Of a stretch of DNA of 64,000 bases, positions 1 to 7,471 are shown one piece after another. The DNA lies in assembly GCA_963665215.2 (NCBI GenBank), contig CAXXWW010000002.1, positions 62,001 to 126,000 of the forward strand, written 5' to 3'. This DNA comes from G963665215 sp963665215 (GTDB taxonomy: Bacteria > Chloroflexota > Dehalococcoidia > Lucifugimonadales > CAUZJF01). The position numbers were made by a program, and so were the translations under genes. The notes under the pieces are model-generated. The model made no database searches, was not told the origin of the DNA, and saw nothing but the letters and a program-made list of their open reading frames with translations. Numbering within the stretch: position 1 is the stretch's first letter; each line of letters starts with the position of its first letter.

Positions 1-165
1 CCTGAGTAGCTCATTCAGGACTGCTCTTTCCAGCGTGGGGCCGCCGGGCTGGGAATAGGTGGCATCCCAGCCGGTCTCGCGGTCGATCCCGGTGTCCTCC
101 GGGTCCTGCACGTCCCCGGTGGCCGCCCACTTTTCGATCAGTAACGCATCTGGGTCTCTAGCCAC
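1..165 (-). CDS. Phage tail-fibre-like protein, N-terminal part (runs off the window)
   Basis: A GTG start at 165 overlaps the TAG stop of the upstream gene by one base, so the two genes are translationally coupled. The 55 visible residues include W-A-A-T-G-D-V near residue 13 and D-R-E-T-G-W-D near residue 32, followed by a G-G-P and a hydrophobic helix. This resembles the N-terminus of tail-fibre/collar proteins that attach to the baseplate. Position at the end of the tail module, after a DUF2612 baseplate gene, supports it. The receptor-binding part lies outside the window, so the family assignment is tentative. Confidence 0.55.
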   Translation of the reverse strand, partial: MARDPDALLIEKWAATGDVQDPEDTGIDRETGWDATYSQPGGPTLERAVLNELLR

Positions 166-1265
166 TACGATTCGCTCCTGAAGCCAACGTCGTCCCAACA
201 GACCACATGTGCCGCAGACCGATCAGAGATTCTCAGCGCCAGCCGGATAACCTCGCAACTGGCCGTGGGTGTGACCGTTGCTTCGAGGTACTCCCACGTA
301 TCGAAGGCGGACGGACTCTCCGATTCGTTGCTCTCCAGTGTCAAATTGCCTTCGGCGTCCTCATCCCCACAGACCAAGTCGAGGTAGACATCAGATAGGT
401 CCAGGTCGTCAGACGTACCGGAGTCGACATAGACCCACGCGCCGAACTCGAGCTGAGTCAGGGGCATGAGATCGGTGTACAGCAGGTCGTAGCTTGGGAA
501 GACATCGGCCCCATCATCCGAGGCGCTGTCTTGCTCGACCGTGATCTTCCAGCTGTAGTCGCCGGAGTGGGCCTGTTGGTCACTCCGTTCGTACGCGGAT
601 ACGTTCGTCTCCTGAGCGGTCTGTCCGACCACCACGGGGGAGTCGGTCCCTTCGCAGTCGCCGCCCACCATGTACTCCCAGATGAAACTCGAAAGCTCCA
701 CTCCAGCGGGAGACGGTAGGCCCCCTACCGTGTCCAGGGCCGCCAGGATGTTCCGGTAATCGAGGTCGCGATGCTCGCCCCGGATCGCGAAAGTCATGTC
801 TCCGCCGTCCCGGTACCGGATACCGGGGAACACGTGGTCGATGGCGGCCTCCAGGCTGCCGACGGAGCTGTCAGACAGCAGCACTGCCGCACGCATCATG
901 AGCAGCTTGCGGTAGAACTCGTCGCCGACCGGGACACGAGGTGTCAGGGCTGGTGTCACCGAGGCCAACGGCCCCTGGTCGAAGCCCACACCGCCACTGC
1001 CGTCGAAGCCAAAGAACCCGAAGTCTGTCGACATCGTGGCTGGGCGCGGCAGGTCCAGGAGCTCTCCGATGCAGTCCAGCCAGAAGCCGTTGGCGGTATC
1101 GATCCGCTGCCGGCGCTCCAGATCGGCCAGCGGATCGACCAAGTGCTCCTCGACCACACCCAGCAGCGCCTTGGTCAGGGCCAGCATACGTGGCGCGCGA
1201 CGCCACTGCTGGGTCAGCAGGTCCCCGTTAGCGGCCGCGTCTATCCGGTCCGCGATAGCGCTCAT
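165..1265 (-). CDS. DUF2612-type phage baseplate/tail protein with C-terminal beta-sandwich
   Basis: Residues 1-200 match the DUF2612 pattern of contractile-tail phages: an N-terminal helix, an L-D-T/ANGFWLDCIGELLDLPRP-like segment near residue 57, an F-G-F-D-G segment near 85 and a helical F-Y-R-K-L-L-M region near 117. Residues 205-366 look like a separate carbohydrate-binding-type jelly roll (H-S-G-D-Y-S-W near 235, then A-W-V-Y and W-E-Y-L strands), so the protein may also bind a surface glycan. Its ATG overlaps the stop of the sheath-like gene (ATGA), and its stop overlaps the fibre gene. In intact phages the tube and tape-measure genes come between sheath and this gene; here they are absent. 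Confidence 0.7.
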   Translation of the reverse strand: MSAIADRIDAAANGDLLTQQWRRAPRMLALTKALLGVVEEHLVDPLADLERRQRIDTANGFWLDCIGELLDLPRPATMSTDFGFFGFDGSGGVGFDQGPLASVTPALTPRVPVGDEFYRKLLMMRAAVLLSDSSVGSLEAAIDHVFPGIRYRDGGDMTFAIRGEHRDLDYRNILAALDTVGGLPSPAGVELSSFIWEYMVGGDCEGTDSPVVVGQTAQETNVSAYERSDQQAHSGDYSWKITVEQDSASDDGADVFPSYDLLYTDLMPLTQLEFGAWVYVDSGTSDDLDLSDVYLDLVCGDEDAEGNLTLESNESESPSAFDTWEYLEATVTPTASCEVIRLALRISDRSAAHVVCWDDVGFRSES

Positions 1266-2689
1266 GACGCCGTCACCGTGACGTCTTCGGCCGTAACGGT
1301 CAGCCGCGCCGTCAGGTCGATGTCGTCCTCGCTCGTGACGGAGCCCTGGGCCGTATCGTCGGTATCGAGGCCCAACTCGTCGGCCGTGTCGCCGGTCACG
1401 CCGCCCGTCACGGTCACAGGGCTGCCGCTGGAGTCCAGAGGCACCGTAACGACGAAGCGCTCGCCGTCGTAGGCGACCTCTACGTTGTCCAGGTCCGTGG
1501 AACTGGTGGCCCTGAGCGCGGTCTGGAGCGTGGAGGCCACCCCGTCGTAGCCGGTCACCGCAGAGAAGTCCAAACCCGACGCCGTAGCCCCCTGCAGAGT
1601 GACGCTGCCCGACGTGATGGCGTCCACGCCATTGACGATCGTGGCCGTGTCCAGGCCCAGCTCGTCGGATTCGCTTCCGGTGAAGGCGGCGCTTGCAGTG
1701 GGCACAACCCCGCTGCTGGAGTCCAAGGGCAGAGTCACGACGAACGCCGAGGCGGTGCTGTCGTAGTCGACCTCTACGTTGTCCAGGTCTGTGGAGCTGG
1801 TGGCCCTGAGCGCGGTCTGGAGCGTGGAAGCCACACCGTCGCGGTCGGTGTCCGAGGAGAAGTCGAGCCCGGTCAATGTCTGGCTCAGGAAGGTCACGGT
1901 CCCGCTGGTGATGCCCTGAAGCGTCGTCAGGGACGCAACCGTCCCCGTGCCGGTGACTACGGTGGCGCGTCCATGGAAGTTGACCAGATCAGCAACCGTC
2001 CCCGTGCCGGTGACTACGGTGGCGCGTCCATGGAAGTTGACCAGATCAGCAACCGTCCCCGTGCCGGTCAGCACGGTGGTGCGACCATGGAAGTTGACCA
2101 GATCAGCCACCGTTCCCGTGCCGGTCAGCACGGTGGTGCGACCATGGAAGTTGACCAGATCAGCCACCGTTCCCGTGCCGGTCAGCACGGTGGTGCGACC
2201 ATGGAAGTTGACCAAATCAGCCACCGTTCCCGTGCCGGTCAGCACGGTGGTGCGACCATGGAAGTTGACCAAATCAGCCACCGTTCCCGTGCCGGTCAGC
2301 ACGGTGGTGCGTCCGTGGAACGTATCCAGCGACGCCACAGTACCGCTGCCCCTGACCACGGTGGCGCGTCCGTGGAATGTCTCTAAAGACGCCGGGCTGC
2401 CCCCGGTCAGCCTAGCCGACTCCCTTGTGTTGATCCAGCGGCCTATCACCAGGTTCCGGGGATAGGGAACCTGAGAGAAGTAGACCTGGGCGGCCTGGTA
2501 GGGACCGGAGTCCGCAGCAAATGTCCGAGCCACCTCGTCCATGCTGGCAAAGACCCGTACCCTGCCCGCACCAGCGTCTAGGGTGGGGTCGGTGGTGAAC
2601 AGCAGCGTTCTCCCGAACTCTCTGCCCCCAGCGCCACGAGGCGTTATCTGCGCCTTTACTTCTACGATGTCCTGTATTCCAAGAGTCAT
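1262..2689 (-). CDS. DUF3383-like tail sheath protein, repeat-expanded and lacking the usual C-terminal half
   Basis: 475 residues. The first ~80 residues have the DUF3383 sheath N-terminus (I-V-E-V-K-A-Q-I-T-P, F-A-S-M-D-E-V-A-R-T-F, A-A-Q-V-Y-F-S-Q, then an I-G-R-W segment). Residues ~98-260 are eight copies of a 19-residue unit containing F-H-G-R and G-T-V-A-D. Two ~75-residue modules follow (G-L-D-F-S, G-V-A-S-T-L-Q-T-A-L-R-A, D-N-V-E-V), which correspond to the beta-rich insert of the family. The C-terminal half that normally builds the sheath core is missing and the reading frame ends in ATGA with the baseplate gene. The ATG has lost its ribosome site to an IS1380 insertion (see 2698-4417). 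Probably non-functional. Confidence 0.65.
   Translation of the reverse strand: MTLGIQDIVEVKAQITPRGAGGREFGRTLLFTTDPTLDAGAGRVRVFASMDEVARTFAADSGPYQAAQVYFSQVPYPRNLVIGRWINTRESARLTGGSPASLETFHGRATVVRGSGTVASLDTFHGRTTVLTGTGTVADLVNFHGRTTVLTGTGTVADLVNFHGRTTVLTGTGTVADLVNFHGRTTVLTGTGTVADLVNFHGRTTVLTGTGTVADLVNFHGRATVVTGTGTVADLVNFHGRATVVTGTGTVASLTTLQGITSGTVTFLSQTLTGLDFSSDTDRDGVASTLQTALRATSSTDLDNVEVDYDSTASAFVVTLPLDSSSGVVPTASAAFTGSESDELGLDTATIVNGVDAITSGSVTLQGATASGLDFSAVTGYDGVASTLQTALRATSSTDLDNVEVAYDGERFVVTVPLDSSGSPVTVTGGVTGDTADELGLDTDDTAQGSVTSEDDIDLTARLTVTAEDVTVTAS
1934..2389 (-). repeat. 57-bp tandem repeat, about eight units, inside the sheath gene
   Basis: The period is exactly 57 bp (anchor hexamer ccatgg at 1971, 2028, 2085, 2142, 2199, 2256, then a ccgtgg variant at 2313 and 2370). 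It is a multiple of three and encodes a 19-residue unit. The central units are almost identical while the outer ones have drifted, the usual result of unequal crossing over or slippage. Copy number is therefore expected to vary between strains. Confidence 0.95.
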
Positions 2690-2697
2690 TGTCTAAA

Positions 2698-4417
2698 CCC
2701 GAATCCACCGAAGGACACCGATGGACGGCGTGAGGAAAGCGGAAGGGGGGTGAGGGAGCTACAGGGGAAATAGCCTGGGTTCCATTTGGGGTAGGGAGGT
2801 CGGCGGACGGTCTTCATCGCCGCACAGGGGCCCCTATGGCCGTCTGCGGGAGCTGCGATGCGCGGGATGGCGAGAGAATACGCAGCAGGGAACTCTCTCG
2901 GACCGGGCTGGCACGAGTCTGCGGGGATCTTCGGTTGTCCGGTGGGTGGGTCGGTCGCCGACGGTGCCGTCAGGCCGGGAGTGGAATGGCTCGCAGCCGG
3001 GCCAAGGCGCGGCTGAACTTCTCAGCCCAAGGCCAGCGATCCGGAAGATGCAGGGTCAACCGGCGTGCCGAGCGGGTGAGCCGTCCGGCCAGGGAGAAGA
3101 ACCGCCGCCGGAGGGTCTTGGTGGTGGCTATCCGCTCTCCCAGACCGATCCGCGCCGTCCAGCGGGCCAGGTTGTGGGCCATCGTCTGGACGGCCAGCCA
3201 GGCGCCGTTGGCGGCGAAGCGGCCCGAGGGGAGATGGTTCAGCCCGACGCCGTACTTGAGGTCGCGTATGGCATTCTCGATCTCGGCGTGGCGGCGATGG
3301 TCAGCCTCCAGTTCGAGCAACTCCCCGTCCCGGTCGGTGATGAAGCCATGATAGCTGTATTTGGCGAAGAGGGCCAGTTGGGAACCGGGCGTCGGCTTCA
3401 CCCGCCGGACGATGAGCCGTACCGGCGCGGCGTCCGCCTCGGCCTGGAAGGGGGTGCAGGTGGTCTCGGCCACATCGGCGGCGCCGTGCATCCAGTAAGG
3501 AATCGGCGTCCAGGCATCTTCGGGTATCGCCTCGATGAGATTGTGCAGGCTTTTGTGCTGGCGGATGGTGATGGAGAAGCGGACATCCATCTTGCGGCAG
3601 ACGGATACCACGCCATGAGTGTAGAACCCGCTGTCGGCCCGTAGCGTGAGTCGTCCGTTGGCCCCGGCGTAGCGCACCCGTCCCACCGTCTCCCGCAGGA
3701 CAGTGGGCGGCGCCGCGGGCGGTGTTGGCCCGGCCCTCGCGCAGCCGGGACATCAGCACGTCTCCGGTGCCGGCGGCGATGGCCAGCAGCGGGTGGTAGC
3801 CCCGCTTGCCGGTATAGCCGTGGTGGCGGGCGCCCTCCTTGGCCAGTCCGTAGGTCTCGCAGATGGTGGAGTCCAGGTCAATGGTCAGGGGCCCGTCGCC
3901 GGGTCCCGCCCCGGCCTGCCAAGCCCGGGCCAGCAACTCGCGGCTCACCCGGTCGAGTTGACGGACGTGGCCCCACCGGAAGCTGCGCAGGAAGGTGCCC
4001 AGGGTGGATGGCGCCTTGACCGTGCCGCCCAGGGTGCAGGCCGTCCCCCCGGTGCGCAACACATCGGCGTCGTCAATGCAGTCGCCCCCAGCCAGCGCAG
4101 ACGCCACCAGCGTCATCATCTTGTCGCTCGTGTTCGCCCGCCCCGGGGCATCGCCCAGGTCGAGGCGCTGCCGGACGAGTTCGGGCAGGCCGAGGTGCCG
4201 CGCCAGGGTGGCCGGAAGGAGCAGCCCGGCATTGGCCACCAAGCGGCGGTCGTCGAAGGTGATTTGGATCCGGTCGGGGTGGTTGCGTGGCAGCATCTAC
4301 TGGGTGCTCCTTTTCCGGGGCCGTTTTTTTGCTACAAAACCATTATCCCAGAAGCACAGGAGCACCTTCTTGCCGCCTCAGGACGCTAACCCGACGCCCT
4401 CCTTCGGTGGATTCGGG
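2698..4417 (-). mobile_element. IS1380-family insertion sequence, copy A (1720 bp)
   Basis: The ends are perfect 18-bp inverted repeats (CCCGAATCCACCGAAGGA and its complement) and the element is flanked on both sides by the 5-bp direct repeat CTAAA. The same element occurs at 11644-13362 with about 99% identity. Copy A is one base longer because of an extra C at about 3701 that breaks its transposase. The insertion lies between the stop codon of the gene at 4418 and the start of the sheath gene. Confidence 0.95.
2970..4296 (-). pseudogene. IS1380-family transposase, frameshifted
   Basis: Equivalent to the intact 441-residue transposase at 11916-13241. The first ~199 residues (M-L-P-R-N-H-P start, D-L-D-S-T-I-C-E catalytic segment) are in one frame. 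An extra C at about 3701 then shifts the frame, and the remainder (R-A-D-S-G-F-Y catalytic segment, E-N-A-I-R-D-L-K-Y-G) is in another. The total span is 1327 bp, one more than a multiple of three. The copy could still be moved in trans by the intact transposase because both ends are intact. Confidence 0.93.
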
Positions 4418-4951
4418 CTAAACCTCCACTGTAATGGTCTCGGTGCTACCAACTGCGCCGACCTCGATGGGTGCGGCCTTCAGGTAGTCCACCGTCTGGT
4501 CGATCCTCTGCGTGTAGCCAACGTCAATGTCCAGCCCGGCTCGCTCCTCCCAGGCTCCCGATATCACGTCGTCGAGCTGCCGAACGTCCGATACACGCAG
4601 CACGGTCAGATTAGCCTTTTGAGCCTGCGCCACCCCTTCCGGTGACCAGGCCCACACCGACAACCTCGTGGCCACGTCGTGTGCTCCGGTGCGGAACCAC
4701 TGAACCGAGTACCTCCCTCGAACCATCGCGATTGTCGGAGCGTTCAGGTCGGCCTCGTCTGAAGCAAGGCTCATCACGGTTGCCGGTACCCCCTCGATGG
4801 CCTGGTGAATCAGCACCAGTGACGCGAACAACCCGTCCGGCACGAGAGTACCTTTGTTGCCGGACAGCACACTGTTGTAGTCAACGCCCGACCCTGCCGC
4901 GACAAGCTCCGCCACGGCATCCTCAAGGCTGGCTGTCGTTGGCGCGATCAC
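4418..4951 (-). CDS. Phage neck/tail terminator protein, gp12-like (LIC_12616-type)
   Basis: 177 residues. The central part (T-I-A-M-V-R-G-R-Y-S-V-Q-W-F-R-T-G, then V-W-A-W-S-P-E-G) and the end (W-E-E-R-A-G-L-D-I-D-V-G-Y) match the neck terminator family that caps the tail tube in contractile phages. It overlaps the next upstream gene by 4 bp (ATGA). The last codons, GTGGAGG followed by TTTAG, carry the ribosome site that once served the sheath gene; an IS1380 copy now begins right after this stop codon. The protein itself is complete. Confidence 0.6.
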   Translation of the reverse strand: MIAPTTASLEDAVAELVAAGSGVDYNSVLSGNKGTLVPDGLFASLVLIHQAIEGVPATVMSLASDEADLNAPTIAMVRGRYSVQWFRTGAHDVATRLSVWAWSPEGVAQAQKANLTVLRVSDVRQLDDVISGAWEERAGLDIDVGYTQRIDQTVDYLKAAPIEVGAVGSTETITVEV

Positions 4952-5316
4952 TGGCCCTCCCCCCAGACTCCCAGGACCTCAACAAACCCCGGCCAAGCCT
5001 CGACGTGCTGCGCCCTGTAGGAAACACCTACGTACTCGATCACGTCTCCCCCAGAAGCATTCGCGCCCACACCGACCGGCTCAACCTTCACTCCCTCGAT
5101 CCAGAACGTCCTCGATTCAGTGAGACGTGTGCCTTCAGTCAACATCTGACGCATTTTGGCCGCGTCGGGCGGTGCGCTCACCACGGTTATGTCAGTCCGC
5201 TTCTCTGCGCCTTGCACCGGCCTGCGGTTGACGATCTCATCGGGGCCTCTCTGAATCAGCGTGGCCGGTTCCTGGAGCCTGTTGGCAAAGAGCTTTCTCA
5301 CCGTTCCACTTCCCAA
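4948..5316 (-). CDS. Phage neck-region protein of unknown family
   Basis: 122 residues, no membrane segment. It lies between an HK97-gp10-like gene (19-bp overlap) and the gp12-like neck terminator (4-bp overlap), so a connector or neck role is likely from position. The sequence has a basic N-terminus (V-R-K-L-F-A-N-R-L) and a beta-rich remainder (T-D-I-T-V-V-S-A-P-P, F-W-I-E-G-V-K-V-E-P-V, V-I-E-Y-V-G-V-S-Y-R). I do not recognise a named domain. Confidence 0.6.
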   Translation of the reverse strand: MGSGTVRKLFANRLQEPATLIQRGPDEIVNRRPVQGAEKRTDITVVSAPPDAAKMRQMLTEGTRLTESRTFWIEGVKVEPVGVGANASGGDVIEYVGVSYRAQHVEAWPGFVEVLGVWGEGQ

Positions 5317-5753
5317 TCAACGGAGTTACGAAGGGTGCCTGTGTCCAAAAGCGGGTCGCTGCTACCCTTACGCCTCACGGTTTCAGGCGCATTCGGCGGC
5401 TCCTTGAGAGCGGTGATGCTATCTCGAATCTTTCCTTGAACATGCGCACCCACTCGGCCCGCAAGCTGCTCACCGACCACCATCTTCTTGGTGTCAAGGC
5501 CAGCCTGGAGAATCCTGCCTACGCTGCGCTCAGACTCGGCCAAGGCGTTGCGGAAGAAGGGCCGTTCCGGGATGGTCTCCGTCCCGAACTCGTTCCAGGC
5601 CGCGACCGCAGCCACAGGGGTGCCATCCTCGTACTTGGCCGTCGAGAAGAACCCGACTTTGACGCCTGAGACGCCGCCCTTGCCAGCCTCCCTGAGCAAC
5701 CTGCGAAGCTTCTTGCCCCCGCGCTGTTGGACCTTCACGGTCACTTTTGCCAT
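5298..5753 (-). CDS. HK97 gp10-like / minor tail neck protein
   Basis: 151 residues. A basic N-terminal helix (K-K-L-R-R-L-L-R-E-A) is followed by V-K-V-G-F-F, an A-A-W-N-E-F-G-T segment near residue 53, I-P-E-R-P-F-F-R-N-A near 62 and a C-terminal L-L-D-T-G-T-L-R-N-S-V-D-W. These are the signatures of the gp10/virion-morphogenesis family that joins head and tail. Order relative to the head connector and neck terminator fits. Start is ATG with the next upstream gene 71 bp away. Confidence 0.75.
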   Translation of the reverse strand: MAKVTVKVQQRGGKKLRRLLREAGKGGVSGVKVGFFSTAKYEDGTPVAAVAAWNEFGTETIPERPFFRNALAESERSVGRILQAGLDTKKMVVGEQLAGRVGAHVQGKIRDSITALKEPPNAPETVRRKGSSDPLLDTGTLRNSVDWEVER

Positions 5754-5824
5754 TGCTACGCTCCTCTCCAGACAGCCCTTATCCTGGCCCAGAACCCCTT
5801 GGGCGTCACCAGCCGATAGGCCAG

Positions 5825-5950
5825 CTACAAGGCTTCCTGGGCTTCTTCCTCGGTGTCGTAGCTGGTGGGAGACATGGACCCGGTCATGCCCTGGGTGTCT
5901 CTGACGAACCAGCGGTACCGTTCCCGTTGTGGCTTGCGTATTACGATCAT
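5825..5950 (-). CDS. 41-residue DUF1508-like small protein
   Basis: A short ORF between the gp10-like gene and the coiled-coil/membrane gene. The sequence has a Y-R-W-F-V-R-D segment, a central Ser/Thr-Met stretch and ends S-Y-D-T-E-E-E-A-Q-E-A-L. This pattern, aromatic strand followed by S-Y and an acidic A-containing helix, is that of a single DUF1508/YegP half-repeat. It is too short for a full domain. No strong ribosome site is visible (ATG at 5950). Confidence 0.45.
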   Translation of the reverse strand: MIVIRKPQRERYRWFVRDTQGMTGSMSPTSYDTEEEAQEAL

Positions 5951-5992
5951 CTAGCTATCTCCACCACGATGCTGCACCTTGACCTTGCTCGC

Positions 5993-6256
5993 TCACAGCA
6001 CCCCCAGCAGCTCCAGCAAATTGGAGCCGACTACTTCGCCCAAAAGGACGAAGAGCACGACGTCCCGCACCTTCAGTCCCAGGGGCAGCTTCACGGCCCG
6101 TTCATCAACTACTTCTCCGTTCCCGGTCAGGCGGTGCGTGTGCAACGATGTACGCAGCTCATCCATCTTGTCGTCAATCGACTCGACCTTGCCCCGCAAC
6201 TCCCGAAGGTCCTGGGCTAACTGCTTGGTGAGCTCTAGGGAAGCGTTCGTGGACAT
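5993..6256 (-). CDS. Coiled-coil plus membrane-segment phage protein, holin-like
   Basis: 87 residues. Residues 8-40 form a heptad-like charged helix (L-T-K-Q-L-A-Q-D-L-R-E-L-R-G-K-V-E-S-I-D). Residues 62-87 are a hydrophobic segment (V-V-L-F-V-L-L-G-E-V-V, L-L-E-L-L-G-V-L). The architecture resembles XhlA-type holin accessory proteins, but the lysis genes are usually not placed among the head-tail connectors, so a structural role is equally possible. Confidence 0.5.
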   Translation of the reverse strand: MSTNASLELTKQLAQDLRELRGKVESIDDKMDELRTSLHTHRLTGNGEVVDERAVKLPLGLKVRDVVLFVLLGEVVGSNLLELLGVL

Positions 6257-6321
6257 TAGATTGGCACTCCCGTAGAGATCTGCTTAAGGATGGCCTCCCG
6301 CTCCTTCGCGTAGTCGAGGCT

Positions 6322-6834
6322 CTAAGCGCTGTATGGACCCACACTCTCTGACTTTAGCCCTGAGTATTGGAGCCCCAACTGGACCAGGCGGATGATGGCC
6401 ATCTTCCGCTGCGCATCGTCGTCCACCGGAGTGAACTCCAACTCAACTCGCTCACCCCAACACGAGCGAGGATGGCTGCCGTCCGCCAGCCGTTGTAGCA
6501 TCCTTCCGCTATACCAACTCCGATAGTCGTCGTCTGAGAGCACAACAGAGACGTTCCCGTCCGTCTCGGTCACCTTGGCTATCTCCTTGACCACCCTATG
6601 CGGAAACAGCCTGCAGGTGCCTCCTCCGTGAACCTCGGTCACTGGCCCGTCGATGCTGTGGGGACCGTAGCGGCTGACCACCTCGGCGTCAGCCTCCTCG
6701 ATGAGCCGCGTTAGTAGCTCGTCTGTGTCGGTCGAGTTGGACCCGATGTGCTCCCGCACCTGATCGGCGGTAACCAAGCGCGGACGCGCTGGTCCAACAG
6801 TCATGGTCACCGTCGGGCTAGGCTCTGACACCAT
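6322..6834 (-). CDS. Phage head-tail connector protein (gp6-like)
   Basis: An all-helical N-terminus (V-T-A-D-Q-V-R-E-H-I-G near residue 20, L-L-T-R-L-I-E-E-A-D-A-E-V) is followed by a short strand region and a C-terminal A-I-I-R-L-V-Q-L-G-L-Q-Y helix. This is the layout of gp6-type connectors that cap the portal. I place the start at the ATG at 6834, which overlaps the upstream gene by 17 bp; an upstream ATG at 6855 and a downstream ATG at 6804 are also in frame. Confidence 0.6.
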   Translation of the reverse strand: MVSEPSPTVTMTVGPARPRLVTADQVREHIGSNSTDTDELLTRLIEEADAEVVSRYGPHSIDGPVTEVHGGGTCRLFPHRVVKEIAKVTETDGNVSVVLSDDDYRSWYSGRMLQRLADGSHPRSCWGERVELEFTPVDDDAQRKMAIIRLVQLGLQYSGLKSESVGPYSA

Positions 6835-7117
6835 AGAAATCGACTCCTTCACCATCTACATCGGCATCGACGTAGATGTCCTTCAAGTCCATCCAACCCT
6901 CTGCCTCAAGACTAATAGAGTCCGAGGTGGCAAGACCACCGTTGGTGGTAGAGGAGACATCGGCCCCGCCCAGGTACAACGGCTTGGTGTTGGTGGACAG
7001 GGCAATGATCTGCACCCGCTTTACTCGCTTGGTGCTCGCTACCAGGGCTTCCGCCGTCCCCGCTGTGGTGACGAGCTTCTGTCCCGACAAGAGCACCGGC
7101 CCCTCGCTGTTTGCCAT
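6818..7117 (-). CDS. Small phage structural protein of unknown family
   Basis: 99 residues, beta-rich, with no cysteines or membrane segments. It contains R-V-K-R-V-Q-I-I-A-L-S-T-N, then P-L-Y-L-G-G-A-D-V, and ends V-D-F-Y-G-V-R-A. The strand spacing resembles small decoration or head-fibre proteins, but I cannot name a family. It is coupled to both neighbours (3 bp gap upstream, overlap downstream), so it belongs to the head operon. Confidence 0.6.
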   Translation of the reverse strand: MANSEGPVLLSGQKLVTTAGTAEALVASTKRVKRVQIIALSTNTKPLYLGGADVSSTTNGGLATSDSISLEAEGWMDLKDIYVDADVDGEGVDFYGVRA

Positions 7118-7119
7118 GC

Positions 7120-7461
7120 CTATGATCCCTTAGTAGACCGCCGCCGTCCGCCCCGCTGGGCGCGGTCAACGGCCTTCTCCGTAATGTCCTCGGCCATATC
7201 CGAAGCCTCATCTGTAGTGTCCTCAGACACCTCTACAGGCTCCTCAGTGGGCTCCTCGAACACCTCAGCGGTAGTCTCGACGGGCTCAGGCTCCGGCGTC
7301 GGCAGGACAAGCTCCATCTTGGCTGGCTGGGCCTGGCAGACCTGCTGGGCTACGGCGTGGGGTACGTCCCTGACCTCCCCAGGAGCCCAGACGACGTATG
7401 CCTTTCTCCCGTAGTCGTAGTAGCGGTGGGGAACCTCAGACCTGTTTCTGACCAGTGGCAT
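7120..7461 (-). CDS. Small phage protein with acidic low-complexity middle
   Basis: 113 residues. Residues 1-50 are a folded-looking segment (R-Y-Y-D-Y-G-R-K-A-Y-V-V-W-A-P-G-E-V). Residues 52-95 are an acidic Pro/Glu/Thr-rich linker (many E-P and E-E-P repeats). The tail is very basic (R-G-G-R-R-R-S-T-K). It follows the capsid gene at 10 bp. Small proteins in this position often form head-completion factors, but no domain is recognisable. Confidence 0.6.
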   Translation of the reverse strand: MPLVRNRSEVPHRYYDYGRKAYVVWAPGEVRDVPHAVAQQVCQAQPAKMELVLPTPEPEPVETTAEVFEEPTEEPVEVSEDTTDEASDMAEDITEKAVDRAQRGGRRRSTKGS

Positions 7462-7471
7462 CGCTCACCTC

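Noticed and set aside
1934..2389. CRISPR array
   Set aside because: The 57-bp repeats have no spacers, are in frame with a protein, and no cas genes are present.
1947..2465. Plus-strand ORFs through the 57-bp repeats
   Set aside because: They are shadows of the sheath gene; the repeat period of 57 keeps every frame open.
3703..4389. Long plus-strand ORFs inside both IS1380 copies
   Set aside because: They lie antisense to the transposase, have no domain, and result from high GC.
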